Assembly: GCF_023283765.1 (NCBI RefSeq)
Contig: NZ_JAKILG010000027.1
Span: forward strand, 1-61,495
Direction: 5' to 3'
Origin: Shewanella profunda
GTDB taxonomy: Bacteria; Pseudomonadota; Gammaproteobacteria; Enterobacterales; Shewanellaceae
DNA length: 61,495 nt
The position numbers were made by a program, and so were the translations under genes. This document shows positions 48,592-57,145 of the stretch, piece after piece (positions within the stretch are counted from its first letter, which is position 1; each line of letters begins with the position of its first letter). Below the pieces are notes generated by a model. The model saw only the letters and a program-made list of their open reading frames with translations, had not been told where the DNA came from and searched no databases.

Positions 48592-49353
48592 TTATTTCAC
48601 TCGAGTTGTAGCCCTACGCCGGCATGCATCACCAAACGCATTGAAAATTGAGAGATAAAATGGATTTTCGGCCACCTTCCACTCTGGGTGCCATTGCACA
48701 CCAAGGGCAAATTCTTTGGTATCGATCACGGAGAAAGCCTCCACTAATCCATCTGGAGCATAAGCTTCTGGCCGCAACCCAACACCCAAACGCTCCACGC
48801 CTTGAGTATGAACAGAGTTAACCTCTGCAGAATTACGGCCCCAAGCCTCGTAAATGACCCCCCCAGGCTCAACAGTAATACTGTGTGAGGGCCCATATTG
48901 CACCTCTAAAGAGGCGCTTTCATTTTCTCTATGTTCAATAAAACCAGCAACTTCATATAACTTTTGATGCAAACTGCCACCAAAAGCCACATTCATTTCT
49001 TGAAAACCACGACATATTCCTAGTACTGGTACACCTGCGGCAATAGCGGCATGGATCAGCGGCAAGGTGGTGGCGTCACGCTTTGGATCATGGTGAGTAC
49101 CAGTCTCACTCGGTTGGCCAGCATAATGGTGTGGCTCAACATTGGAAGGGGAACCCGTAAACAAAATGCCATCAAGCCGGGCTAAGATCACATCAATGGG
49201 CAAATTAGTGCCGAGTGATGGGATCACCAACGGCCAGCCTTTTGCACCATCAACAACACCTAGCAGATATTTTTCACCAACAATATTAAAGGGATGTGAG
49301 TCCAATTCTTGATTACACGCGATAACACCAATGAGGGGCAACTCTGCAGACAT
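48592..49353 (-). CDS. puuD: Gamma-glutamyl-GABA hydrolase
   Basis: Class I glutamine-amidotransferase-like hydrolase that releases GABA from gamma-glutamyl-GABA. The 253-residue product has the nucleophile Cys in VPVLGICRGFQEMNVAFGGSLHQ and the His/Glu pair in GVQWHPEW. RBS AAGGTGAG lies before the start. puuA follows 2 bases after the stop, so they form an operon, controlled by the promoter and PuuR-like site upstream. Confidence 0.93.
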   Translation of the reverse strand: MSAELPLIGVIACNQELDSHPFNIVGEKYLLGVVDGAKGWPLVIPSLGTNLPIDVILARLDGILFTGSPSNVEPHHYAGQPSETGTHHDPKRDATTLPLIHAAIAAGVPVLGICRGFQEMNVAFGGSLHQKLYEVAGFIEHRENESASLEVQYGPSHSITVEPGGVIYEAWGRNSAEVNSVHTQGVERLGVGLRPEAYAPDGLVEAFSVIDTKEFALGVQWHPEWKVAENPFYLSIFNAFGDACRRRATTRVK

Positions 49354-49405
49354 AACTCACCTTAGGGTCTCATTTTACTAGCATATCGAACACTTTAACT
49401 TTAAA

Positions 49406-49419
49406 TGTTCATTTTTTCA
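49406..49419 (-). promoter_or_regulatory. Putative PuuR operator at puuD
   Basis: Minus-strand TGAAAAAATGAACA carries the full AATGAACA core. It begins 2 bases after the -10 of the promoter at 49421-49449, covering the expected transcription start. Confidence 0.65.
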
Positions 49420-49420
49420 C

Positions 49421-49449
49421 ACAGTACACCGAAATTTAAATCTAGGCAA
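49421..49449 (-). promoter_or_regulatory. puuDA promoter
   Basis: On the minus strand TTGCCT (-35), 17-base spacer, TACTGT (-10), about 70 bases before the puuD start. Confidence 0.6.
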
Positions 49450-49762
49450 GAGGTTATCCATTTGTTAACTACTCTAATCGGACTGTCTTTATTTGTTATA
49501 AATAACATTATGTTAGCTACGATTAATCGCTACCATTTATCAATAATTATCTATTAATCAGCTGTAATTAAAGACGAATACCAGCATAACTACCGAGCAT
49601 CAACTACATGTCTAGATGCTAATTTGACTAATATTATTTACACAGGGAAGGGATTTCTAAAGGATAACGCTGCTAGATAGTGGTTAAAAGGTAAACAATC
49701 ACAATGAAGAGAAGATCGCCACTCTAAATGGCGAATAGAGTAGCGCAACAAAATAAGAAAAA

Positions 49763-50311
49763 TTAGAAGTTTGCAGGTGTCGTTGCGCTAACCAGTCGAC
49801 AAGGTTCATCGAAGGGATTGCGGAATCTATGGGGCAACTCACTGTTGAAATAATAGCTATCGCCCGCTTCCAAGATATACACTTCATCCCCTACGGTAAG
49901 CTCGAATTTCCCTTCGATAACCATAGCGGCTTCTTCACCTTCGTGTTTTAACATCTCTTCACCCGTATCAGAACCCGGAGGATAAGTTTCGCTCATCACT
50001 GACATGGCTCTATTGGGAAAATCACGGCCAATTAACTTAAACTCCAGTGGCCCTGTACCTATATCAAGCATCTCGTCGGATCGATATACGACTTTTTGTT
50101 CACACTCTGATGAGGCTTCAATTGAGAAAAAATCCACTAACGACATAGGAATGCCCGACAATACTTTTTTTAAAGAACTGACAGACGGACTAACACTGTT
50201 TTTTTCGATCATTGAAATGGTACTGTTTGTCACCCCAGCACGTTTAGCTAACTCTCGCTGAGACAAGCCTTTCATTTTTCGAACAGTTTTAAGACTGGTA
50301 CCAATATCCAA
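49763..50311 (-). CDS. puuR: XRE-cupin transcriptional regulator PuuR
   Basis: A 182-residue regulator with an N-terminal helix-turn-helix (KTVRKMKGLSQRELAKRAGVTNSTISMIEK, about 8-37) and a C-terminal cupin (GEEAAMVIEGKFELTVGDEVYILEAGDSYYF, about 115-160). E. coli PuuR represses the puu genes and is released by putrescine. The start appears to be TTG at 50311, since the ATG further up runs into a stop; GGGGGATG lies upstream. It is divergent from the second puuB copy with a PuuR-like site between them, allowing self-control. Confidence 0.9.
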   Translation of the reverse strand: MDIGTSLKTVRKMKGLSQRELAKRAGVTNSTISMIEKNSVSPSVSSLKKVLSGIPMSLVDFFSIEASSECEQKVVYRSDEMLDIGTGPLEFKLIGRDFPNRAMSVMSETYPPGSDTGEEMLKHEGEEAAMVIEGKFELTVGDEVYILEAGDSYYFNSELPHRFRNPFDEPCRLVSATTPANF

Positions 50312-50451
50312 ATTTCACATCCCCCAAAAGGTTCGGGCAACCCCCGATAGATGACGAACAGGTTGTTCAGGATAAACATCATCCCAAATGCATTCACACC
50401 CCAAAAGCGCTTGAATTAACGCTTTAATTGTATTCTATAGAAAAAGCGTGT

Positions 50452-50466
50452 TAAATAAAACGAACA
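50452..50466 (+). promoter_or_regulatory. Putative PuuR operator between puuR and puuB2
   Basis: TAAATAAAACGAACA resembles the PuuR site with C in place of T in the core. It overlaps an inverted repeat ACACTTTT/AAAAGTGT (50464-50490). Confidence 0.5.
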
Positions 50467-50545
50467 CTTTTCCGAATATCTAAAAAGTGTGATGAGTATA
50501 CTGAGACAAGTCCAATTTACAATAAAAACAATTTTTGGAGCCATC

Positions 50546-51853
50546 ATGGCATGCAAACCTCCAGTCCACAGTGAACAGTATCCCCACTCTTATTATGTTG
50601 ATACTGCTAAAGAAATTTACGCCCATCCACAACTCGAAGGCAGTATCAGTGCCGATGTATGCATAGTGGGCGGCGGCTTTAGCGGTATCAATACCGCTAT
50701 TGAATTAGCACAACGCGGCTTGAGTGTCGTGTTACTGGAAGCTAAGCGCATCGGCTGGGGCGCATCGGGGCGTAATGGTGGCGAACTTATTCGCGGCATA
50801 GGTCATGATCCTGCGCAATTTCAAAATGAGATTGGCACTGAAGGTGTTCGAGCCATTCAACAAATGGGCTTTGAAGCTGTTGAAATTGTGCGAAATCGCA
50901 TCCAAGAACACCAAATCGATTGCGATCTGAAAATGGGCTACTGCGACTTAGCGATTAAACCTCGGCATATGAGTGAGCTTGAAGAAGAATATAGTGCACT
51001 TAAAGCCATGGGATACCAGCAAGACATCAAGCTGCTAACTAAGCCGCAACAGGGTGAAGTGATAGGCTCAGATTTTTATCAAGGCGCGCTGGTCGATATG
51101 GGCAGCGGCCATCTGCACCCTCTTAATCTTGCCCTGGGTGAAGCTCGCGTCGCCCGCAATCTCGGTGCCCAACTATTTGAATACAGCGCCGCCGAAAAAA
51201 TCATAAAAGGCGCTAAACCAAAAGTCATTACTGCCAAGGGTGAGGTCACTTGCCAGTATTTAGTGCTCGCGGGCAATGCTTACATTGGCCACAAACTCAA
51301 TGGCTTTATTGGTGGCAAAGTATTACCAGCAGGCAGTTATTTACTGGCGACAGAACCCTTAACCGCAGCACAATGTATAAGTATTATCCCGCAAAATATG
51401 GCCTTTGCGGATATGCGCATTGCCTTAGATTACTTTCACTTATCCTCAGACCGTCGCCTGCTGTTTGGCGGTCTGTGCACCTATTCGGGTAAAGATCCTA
51501 AGGATATTGAAGCAGCACTTAGACCGAATCTTGAGAAGGTCTTCCCACAATTAAAAGGCGTGCGTATCGATTATGAATGGGGCGGGATGATAGGTATCGG
51601 CGCCAATCGTATGCCTCAAATTGGTCGCCTGCCCGATGCTAGCAATATTTTCTATGCCCAAGCCTATGCAGGACACGGCGTGAATGCCACCCATATGGCG
51701 GCAAAACTGATTGCAGAAGCGATTTGCCAGCAGGCGGGACATTTCGATGTGTTCGCTAAAATCAAGCACATGACCTTTCCCGGCGGCCCAACATTCCGCT
51801 CACCTATGCTCGCAGCAGGCATGCTGTACCACAGGTTTAAGGATATGTTTTAA
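50546..51853 (+). CDS. puuB: PuuB-like FAD oxidase (second copy)
   Basis: A 435-residue DAO-family flavoprotein paralogous to the product at 40948-42234: the same ADVCIVGGGFSGINTAIELAQRG FAD fold, GWGASGRNGGELIRGIGHD, LVDMGSGHLHPLNLALGEAR and AYAGHGVNATHMAAKLIAE. The two differ in the substrate-side stretch (GGELIRG versus GGQIVNS), so this copy may act on another glutamylated or free polyamine. ATG at 50546 has GGAG 6 bases before; the ORF extends to 50489 without a site. It is divergent from puuR and its 3' end overlaps the DUF2937 gene by 17 bases. Confidence 0.88.
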   Translation: MACKPPVHSEQYPHSYYVDTAKEIYAHPQLEGSISADVCIVGGGFSGINTAIELAQRGLSVVLLEAKRIGWGASGRNGGELIRGIGHDPAQFQNEIGTEGVRAIQQMGFEAVEIVRNRIQEHQIDCDLKMGYCDLAIKPRHMSELEEEYSALKAMGYQQDIKLLTKPQQGEVIGSDFYQGALVDMGSGHLHPLNLALGEARVARNLGAQLFEYSAAEKIIKGAKPKVITAKGEVTCQYLVLAGNAYIGHKLNGFIGGKVLPAGSYLLATEPLTAAQCISIIPQNMAFADMRIALDYFHLSSDRRLLFGGLCTYSGKDPKDIEAALRPNLEKVFPQLKGVRIDYEWGGMIGIGANRMPQIGRLPDASNIFYAQAYAGHGVNATHMAAKLIAEAICQQAGHFDVFAKIKHMTFPGGPTFRSPMLAAGMLYHRFKDMF

Positions 51854-52343
51854 GCCGCCTTCTACGCCTTGCCCAAAGTAGAAAGGGGATAGAGCCCAAA
51901 TAATGGATCACTACAGCAACCACGACGCCAAAACCAATACCGCTCGCCGTCAAGGGAATGCCCGGTTTAAAGTTACTTAGGGTTTTCTCTAGATAATCAA
52001 AGCGGCTCGGAGTAAACATATAAGCAGTTTTCTCAAATAAATTACCCGAATCAAAAATCGTAACACCCTGTTTTAACTCTTCATAAACAGCAAGTGTCAT
52101 TAGCTTTTGCTCTGCATCGGCACGTACACTGGGCTCTTCATTTTGTTGATGACGGGCAATCATTTCGTTGGCATCAGCATATTGGTATTCCTTAGCCGTC
52201 GCTTCGTAACCTTCTACCTGCCAACGAGTTGATTCGTAGAATCCTGACAAAAATTGCTGATAATGATCAGCAAGTTGTGGCAATTGTAGTGCAAGCACTA
52301 GAATAAACCCAAAAACTAACTTATCAATTAATCTACCAATCAA
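51837..52343 (-). CDS. DUF2937 family membrane protein
   Basis: A 168-residue protein with an N-terminal hydrophobic segment (LVFGFILVLALQLPQLADHYQQFLSGF), an acidic helical middle that may lie in the periplasm, and a second membrane helix near 133-158 ending in a strongly basic tail (ARRRRRLKTYP). The pattern fits DUF2937, of unknown function. Its last 17 bases overlap the tail of the convergent puuB copy. sseA lies 60 bases upstream on the same strand. Confidence 0.7.
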   Translation of the reverse strand: MIGRLIDKLVFGFILVLALQLPQLADHYQQFLSGFYESTRWQVEGYEATAKEYQYADANEMIARHQQNEEPSVRADAEQKLMTLAVYEELKQGVTIFDSGNLFEKTAYMFTPSRFDYLEKTLSNFKPGIPLTASGIGFGVVVAVVIHYLGSIPFLLWARRRRRLKTYP

Positions 52344-52402
52344 AGGGATCTCCTTAACGATTTACCAAAGTACGCAAAGTCGAATATTGTTAACTTAAAC
52401 GA

Positions 52403-53260
52403 CTAGCACTCGATTGGCAGATCGGTTCGACTGCCCCAATCCGCCCAAGAACCGTCATAGAGGATAGGATTTTTATGTCCTGCTGCGACCGAGGCTAAGA
52501 TCAAGATGCAAGCCGTGATCCCAGAACCACAGCTGAATATCCGCGTAGCCTTATCGCCAACAAGCTCGCCATAAAGAGTTTGTAACTCGCTGGTCGTTTT
52601 AATTTTATGACCATCAAGTACTTGCGCAAAAGGTAAATTGACTGAGCGGGGAATATGCCCAGAGCGCACACCGGGGCGCGGTTCACTCATTTGGCCTAAA
52701 AAACGTGGCGCACCACGAGCATCGAGAATTGCAGTATCGGCATCATCAATTCGTGTAAGCACGGCTTGGGCATCCATCACCCGATCAGGATGATATTCGA
52801 GCACTGCCAACAAACTGTTGATATCCGTAGGGCCATAATCGACGCCTTCGGCTTGGTAACGCGATGAGGTAATACGGTCTTCTTCAATCCATTGGGGTAA
52901 ACCACCATCGAGCACATACACACGATGAAATCCCATCACCTTAAAGATCCACCATGCTCGAGGAGATGAATAAATGCCTTGATTATCATAGATTACGATT
53001 GAACTATCAGGCTCAATACCAAGCTGCGCTATCCCTTGAATAAATTGCTCAAAGGTCGGCAGTGCATGAATTTGGGTCGAAGTCTTATCACAAAACTTAT
53101 TCTCCACATCAAAACGACGTGAGCGCGCAATGCAAATAGGCTCATCGTATATCAAGGGTTCCTTACCAATCACGATTTCCATACTGGCATCGAGCAAGAC
53201 CAAATTGAGATCGGTCAGGTGTTCTTCGAGCCACTGCGTACTGACAAGCGGGTATTCCAT
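52403..53260 (-). CDS. sseA: 3-mercaptopyruvate sulfurtransferase
   Basis: A 285-residue two-rhodanese protein that moves sulfur from mercaptopyruvate to thiol or cyanide acceptors. The N-terminal domain is inactive; the C-terminal active loop is CGSGITA near residue 245, the MST type rather than CRKGVT of thiosulfate sulfurtransferase. Conserved Arg residues lie in SRRFDV and ARGAPRFLGQ. ATG at 53260 has AAGGA upstream; an in-frame start at 53284 adds 8 unlikely residues. Confidence 0.93.
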   Translation of the reverse strand: MEYPLVSTQWLEEHLTDLNLVLLDASMEIVIGKEPLIYDEPICIARSRRFDVENKFCDKTSTQIHALPTFEQFIQGIAQLGIEPDSSIVIYDNQGIYSSPRAWWIFKVMGFHRVYVLDGGLPQWIEEDRITSSRYQAEGVDYGPTDINSLLAVLEYHPDRVMDAQAVLTRIDDADTAILDARGAPRFLGQMSEPRPGVRSGHIPRSVNLPFAQVLDGHKIKTTSELQTLYGELVGDKATRIFSCGSGITACILILASVAAGHKNPILYDGSWADWGSRTDLPIEC

Positions 53261-53456
53261 AGCGGGTCCTTTTACTGTTATCAAACACTCGCGCTAGTCT
53301 CTCACCAAATAGTATAAAGCCCAAATATCAGCTTAAAAATTGCGATCTTGGGTGTTCCCATTAAAGGTGTAAACTCAGTGTTGTGACACTAAAACATTAA
53401 ATTACGAGTATCTAAGCCGCGATACGGCGCTTGCCATCATTTTAGGTACTTAACCG

Positions 53457-53870
53457 CTACTTAATGACTTCAATTTTCACGTCAATTAAACCAGACGACG
53501 TATTGCCTATACTGCTAAAAGCCGATTTTGAAAGATCAATAATGCGGCCACGCACGAAAGGTCCTCTATCATTGATTTCTACAATGACACTTTTACCATT
53601 CTTAACATTAGTTACCTTAACATTTGAACCAAAGGGTATCTTTTTATGGGCTGCAGTTTTTAATTTATGTTGATAAAGCTCACCACTTGCCGTCTTCTTA
53701 TTTTGATGTTTATTCCCATAAAAAGAAGCTTGACCAGACTCAGTGAAGCCCTCCCAATTACCATTTTTACCCGTCTGCAGCGAAGAACAACCGACCAAAA
53801 AGCTTAACAGTGCGAACACAGATAATTTTACGAAAGTGGACTGCATAACTTGGTTTTGAAGTGTGTTCAC
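53457..53870 (-). CDS. RlpA-family double-psi beta-barrel lipoprotein
   Basis: A 137-residue lipoprotein: signal peptide ending in the lipobox LVGC (Cys about 28), then one RlpA domain with GQASFYGNKHQNKKTASGELY, FGSNVKVTNVKNGKSVIVEINDRGPFVRGRIIDLSKSAF. RlpA proteins trim glycan strands at the septum or, in short forms, bind them. It lacks the SPOR domain of E. coli RlpA, so it may be a diffuse lytic transglycosylase. GTG at 53870 has GAGGG 7 bases upstream. Confidence 0.87.
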   Translation of the reverse strand: MNTLQNQVMQSTFVKLSVFALLSFLVGCSSLQTGKNGNWEGFTESGQASFYGNKHQNKKTASGELYQHKLKTAAHKKIPFGSNVKVTNVKNGKSVIVEINDRGPFVRGRIIDLSKSAFSSIGNTSSGLIDVKIEVIK

Positions 53871-54174
53871 ATAACACCCTCTCTAATAAGTGAACTCATT
53901 GCTGGCGCGCAATTTGCCCAGCAAAAGTCACGGGGAAATAACGAAGAACCTTAGATGGCAGAAGCTCGAAGCTTGCATCCTAAAAGATCAGAGCAAGAAA
54001 CAATAAATTTCCACGAGGCTACAGCAGTTACACGCTAAAATCATGTATTCACAAGTGAACGAAGCCGATTTTAGGCAAAAATGTGGCAGCCATACTGACT
54101 TCGAAAATGGACAAAAGCAATTTAGTTTTTCACAAAATCATCTTCATTTCGGATGACCAAACCTAATGCGGAGT
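53871..54174. other. Gap upstream of the RlpA-like gene
   Basis: 304 bases without a gene. It lies between the RlpA-like promoter side and the stop of the small ORF; no clear motif is seen. Confidence 0.4.
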
Positions 54175-54387
54175 TCATGATAGATGTTCAAGTAGTTCAG
54201 ATTGTATGCGACTTAAAATAGTCTGAGTATTCTCTGATTCTAAATCTAGTTCACACCAACCATCAGTGCTCATGAATTCAGCCGACGAATATTCAATTTT
54301 AACGTTCTGCGATGAAGGAAGTAGTTTCCCAGACAAGCGAAATATACCTAGCCTCGTATTGATTCTACTAACTTTAAATTCTTTCAT
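54175..54387 (-). CDS. Small hypothetical protein
   Basis: A 70-residue acidic protein I do not recognise: KVSRINTRLGIFRLSGKLLPSS suggests beta strands at the N-terminus, then a C-terminal helix rich in Glu/Gln (SENTQTILSRIQSELLEHLS). It has AGGATGAT before the ATG, so it is probably real. It lies between the RlpA-like gene and the transposase, in the less orderly part of the window. Confidence 0.5.
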   Translation of the reverse strand: MKEFKVSRINTRLGIFRLSGKLLPSSQNVKIEYSSAEFMSTDGWCELDLESENTQTILSRIQSELLEHLS

Positions 54388-54471
54388 ATCATCCTAGGAA
54401 CAACGCTAAAATAATGGGTGAAAAATAGCTGGTTATAATTAGCGACGCAGGAGCAAAAACCAACAGTTTTT

Positions 54472-54497
54472 AAAATTTTCCAAGAAAATTTTCCAAG
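54472..54497 (+). repeat. Perfect 13-bp tandem repeat
   Basis: AAAATTTTCCAAG (54472-54484) is repeated exactly at 54485-54497. Confidence 0.9.
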
Positions 54498-54521
54498 CCA
54501 CCCATGATATAAAACATAAAC

Positions 54522-54596
54522 TACAACACCTAAGTCGCATTTACCAAACGGATTTTTACTGAGGTTGAAAAGTCACGTTTTCGGGGGGTTTGGGGT
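54522..54596 (+). repeat. Left flank motifs of the transposase block
   Basis: TACAACACCT (54522-54531) followed by TTTGGGGT (54589-54596). The same two words occur in the same order at 55806-55838 beyond the gene. Confidence 0.4.
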
Positions 54597-54708
54597 GTTT
54601 TTTTGTTGATGTGCCGAGAGTTAACTGGAATTGGGGCGATTACGTTCGAGGCATATTCTCCACTGCGATGGATTAATCAAGCTTACAGATGGATTATCTC
54701 TGGATGGG

Positions 54709-55689
54709 TTAACTTGCCATTAAGTGCTGGCAGGTGTGTCGATAGTGCCTTCGTCGCTTTTCAAGGTGTTCGCAGTAGTAAGTGAGTTCTTGCAAAGTAC
54801 CTACTGGGCCTTTAAATAGCTGCCCGAAATGGTGAGTGAGCTTAAGCCAATGCTCTGGAGGAATATTAAGGCGACTCAGTAAGCGAGCACTGCTCGTACT
54901 GATACTGCCACGTTTATCATCGCGAATAATTCTGCCTGTATCGTCAACTAGTTGCAGATAATCTTGTGGATCAAAGTGCAGCCCTCTAGGCATATTGTCC
55001 CGCTCATTACCGATAAAAGGCAGTAATGTTTCGGGTTGTTTACTTGCAAATGCCGCACGGATACGCCGTTGAATACTGGTGAAATCCGAAGTTTCGGGTG
55101 TTGTGGCCAGTTGAGCGCGGATAGGGTTGAGGTCGACATAGGTCATACAAGCGAGCACTGCCGCCTCATCGAGTAAGGCTTGGGATTTAAAACGTCCCTC
55201 CCAGAAGCGTCCTGTGCAGTTATCCTCTTGATTTGCCTTACGGGCGATAGGTTCATTTAAGGCCCGCATAAACCAAGATATATCACTTAAGCGACTGCGA
55301 TAGAGGGCAATGTGGTGTTTAAGGTTAGCCACTTCATGGGCTTCAACAACTTGCCCTTGGACAAATTGTTGTGTTAATTCAGAGCCTTTAAACACCTGAT
55401 GCCAATGCTCAAGCACTTCTCTATCACTCCATTGATTGGCTTGGTAAATGTCCACGCACAGTACCAGATGCAGATGGTTGCTCATCACCGCATAAGCTGC
55501 AACATCAATCGCAAAAACCTGAGCCAGTTTAAGCAATTGCTGCTCTACCCACTCGCGTCTATGGTCATAGTTATTACCTGAAAAAGGGTCTTCACCACAT
55601 AAATATGCACGTCTAACTACTCTACTACAGCAATGATAAAACGGCGTATCTTCCAAACTGATTTGGGTTCTCCTTGGCTGTGGCATCAT
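54709..55689 (-). CDS. REP-associated-type (Y1-like) transposase, probably altered
   Basis: A 326-residue protein of the IS200/RAYT superfamily. The HUH metal motif appears as NHLHLVL (71-77), and the downstream FWEGRFKSQALLDEAAVLACMTYVDLNPIRA block (about 162-191) is the RAYT hallmark. The catalytic Tyr usually lies in a segment like SLxxRYTRYFN; the matching MRALNEPIARKAN has Ile148 there, so nicking may be lost or use another Tyr (Tyr130). GTG and two ATG codons compete at the start; AAGGAG precedes them. Confidence 0.8.
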   Translation of the reverse strand: MMPQPRRTQISLEDTPFYHCCSRVVRRAYLCGEDPFSGNNYDHRREWVEQQLLKLAQVFAIDVAAYAVMSNHLHLVLCVDIYQANQWSDREVLEHWHQVFKGSELTQQFVQGQVVEAHEVANLKHHIALYRSRLSDISWFMRALNEPIARKANQEDNCTGRFWEGRFKSQALLDEAAVLACMTYVDLNPIRAQLATTPETSDFTSIQRRIRAAFASKQPETLLPFIGNERDNMPRGLHFDPQDYLQLVDDTGRIIRDDKRGSISTSSARLLSRLNIPPEHWLKLTHHFGQLFKGPVGTLQELTYYCEHLEKRRRHYRHTCQHLMAS

Positions 55690-55805
55690 CACACTCCTTG
55701 TGCTGGGTTACAGTAGGTAAGCCTAGTCGATAATAGGGTGACTCACCAAGGAGCATCACCAAATTAACAATGGGTGGCTTAGAAAACAGCATTAATCCTA
55801 AAAAA

Positions 55806-55838
55806 TACAACACCTGTCCCAAATTTTTTTTTTGGGGT
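55806..55838 (+). repeat. Right flank motifs of the transposase block
   Basis: TACAACACCT (55806-55815), then CCCAAA-T-run-TTTGGGG, a hairpin-capable run ending in TTTGGGGT (55831-55838) next to the stop of the following gene. Similar words flank the transposase on the other side. Confidence 0.4.
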
Positions 55839-56732
55839 CTAAATTCTTGAGAAGTGTTTAATCGTGTCTATCAGTTGTGACTTTTGAGCTGGGGAAACCC
55901 ATTCCAAGGAAAATAGATAACAATTTGATTCGGCCAGTGTTATTTGATGTAAGTTACTATTCGTTCCAGTTAAAAGCTCAAAGCAGGCAGACTCTAAGCT
56001 GTGTTTAGATATTTCATTGTTGCCAGTAAAACTGATTTGCGGCTTATCTGTATCATCTTCCAATTTCCAGTGGCACTGTTCATCTAGGTTGGCTAGCAAT
56101 TGTCTAAAGAGAGCTTCGGGTATTTCGTATTCTATCCGTAAAATTGACGTTAAAGCGATAAGGTTGTGCCCCCAGAAACCAGGCTGTTTAAGCGCGCTTT
56201 CAAGTACTGTTTGAGCATGAATAATTGTTGGTTTGATATAATCTTCACGGAGTGGGTATGACTGGTGATTGTTACCGTAAAAAGTTGCAGTAACAAACTC
56301 ACAGAAGCGTTCAATGAACCGAAGCCTTTGGTTTTCAGTGTTAATAAGAGGCCAAGCTTGTTTAAACGCTATAAGTACTGATACGTTGTGAGTCAGGTAT
56401 TCGTTTTGCTCTGCACATTGCTCCATGTAATAAGCAAAAATCTCGTTAGCATCGTTTTTTTGAAACCAATCTTGCATCGTGAAGTAGGCGTATGGATAGA
56501 TAGCATGGGCTAAAGTCCAGTGGCGCCTGCGTGCTACTGGCTCAAAAGGTGTAGAGCCAGACTTTAGGATCGTTAAGTCAATATTAGGCTCTTCTAACGC
56601 AATTAAGTTTTCGATTTTCATCCAGTCGGTTTCAGGCCAAATAAATTGATTTTTTAACGACTTGATTGCTAGATAACACTTTAGCGCGTGTTGCTGATGT
56701 ATCGCTGCGATTCTTGTCAGTACTTCATCCAT
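55839..56732 (-). CDS. Hypothetical protein
   Basis: A 297-residue protein I do not recognise. It appears soluble and mostly helical, rich in Trp and Tyr (WPETDWMKIENLI, HWTLAHAIYPYAYFTMQDWF, HNVSVLIAFKQAWPLI), with no signal peptide or membrane helix. AGGCAAGC precedes the ATG. It stands next to the RAYT-type gene in the accessory block and is followed by the CCCAAA/TTTGGG hairpin. Cargo or a lineage-specific gene are both possible. Confidence 0.6.
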   Translation of the reverse strand: MDEVLTRIAAIHQQHALKCYLAIKSLKNQFIWPETDWMKIENLIALEEPNIDLTILKSGSTPFEPVARRRHWTLAHAIYPYAYFTMQDWFQKNDANEIFAYYMEQCAEQNEYLTHNVSVLIAFKQAWPLINTENQRLRFIERFCEFVTATFYGNNHQSYPLREDYIKPTIIHAQTVLESALKQPGFWGHNLIALTSILRIEYEIPEALFRQLLANLDEQCHWKLEDDTDKPQISFTGNNEISKHSLESACFELLTGTNSNLHQITLAESNCYLFSLEWVSPAQKSQLIDTIKHFSRI

Positions 56733-57145
56733 GCTTGCCTAATCCTTTTAAGCTACGTTGTTTAGTGGCATAGGTATTTTGGCCACTGTTTTATACGTCA
56801 ATAAATTTCAACTAAATGCCTATGATTAGATAAATGTATACAATTGGCAATGGTTTGTAGTTCGTTTCTAGGCAATAGCTTTTTAGTTAAACGAACAGTG
56901 TCAGGGGTAGTTAAGATTGGCATTGTTGCACCAGTGACCTTCTAAAACATGGATGTGTTAGTAGAGCCCTCAGGGAGGAGTTTATGGCGTGTCACTGGGG
57001 AAGCAATGACTATTAATGCGTAATGCACGTAACTCAACTGTCTTGCTTTGAGGTAAAGCCATCCTAAAAATAAAAAGCCTCGTTCCATGCAATATGAAAA
57101 GAGGCTTTATCATTTAGCGAAATCGACTACTTATAAAAAGCGTGC
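56733..57145. other. Gap between hypothetical gene and puuC
   Basis: 413 bases, no gene. It has the promoter side of the hypothetical gene and a terminator (57069-57108) for puuC. Confidence 0.5.
57069..57108 (-). terminator. puuC terminator
   Basis: Minus strand: AAAGCCTC, 19-base loop, GAGGCTTT then TTATTTTTA. Confidence 0.75.

Larger units (their letters stand above)
49354..49762. other. Regulatory gap between puuD and puuR
   Basis: 409 bases with no gene. It contains the puuDA promoter and operator (49406-49449), an inverted repeat TGTTAT-AA-ATAACA (49494-49507), and a short CGCCA/TGGCG hairpin (49717-49733) that may end puuR transcription. Confidence 0.55.
54388..54708. other. Gap between small ORF and transposase
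   Basis: 321 bases containing a 13-bp tandem repeat (54472-54497), TACAACACCT at 54522-54531 and a G-run followed by a T-run (54582-54604). The two latter motifs recur on the other side of the transposase gene. Confidence 0.5.

Noticed and set aside
55625..55822. 65-codon minus-strand frame upstream of the transposase
   Set aside because: It overlaps the transposase start in another frame and has no ribosome site.
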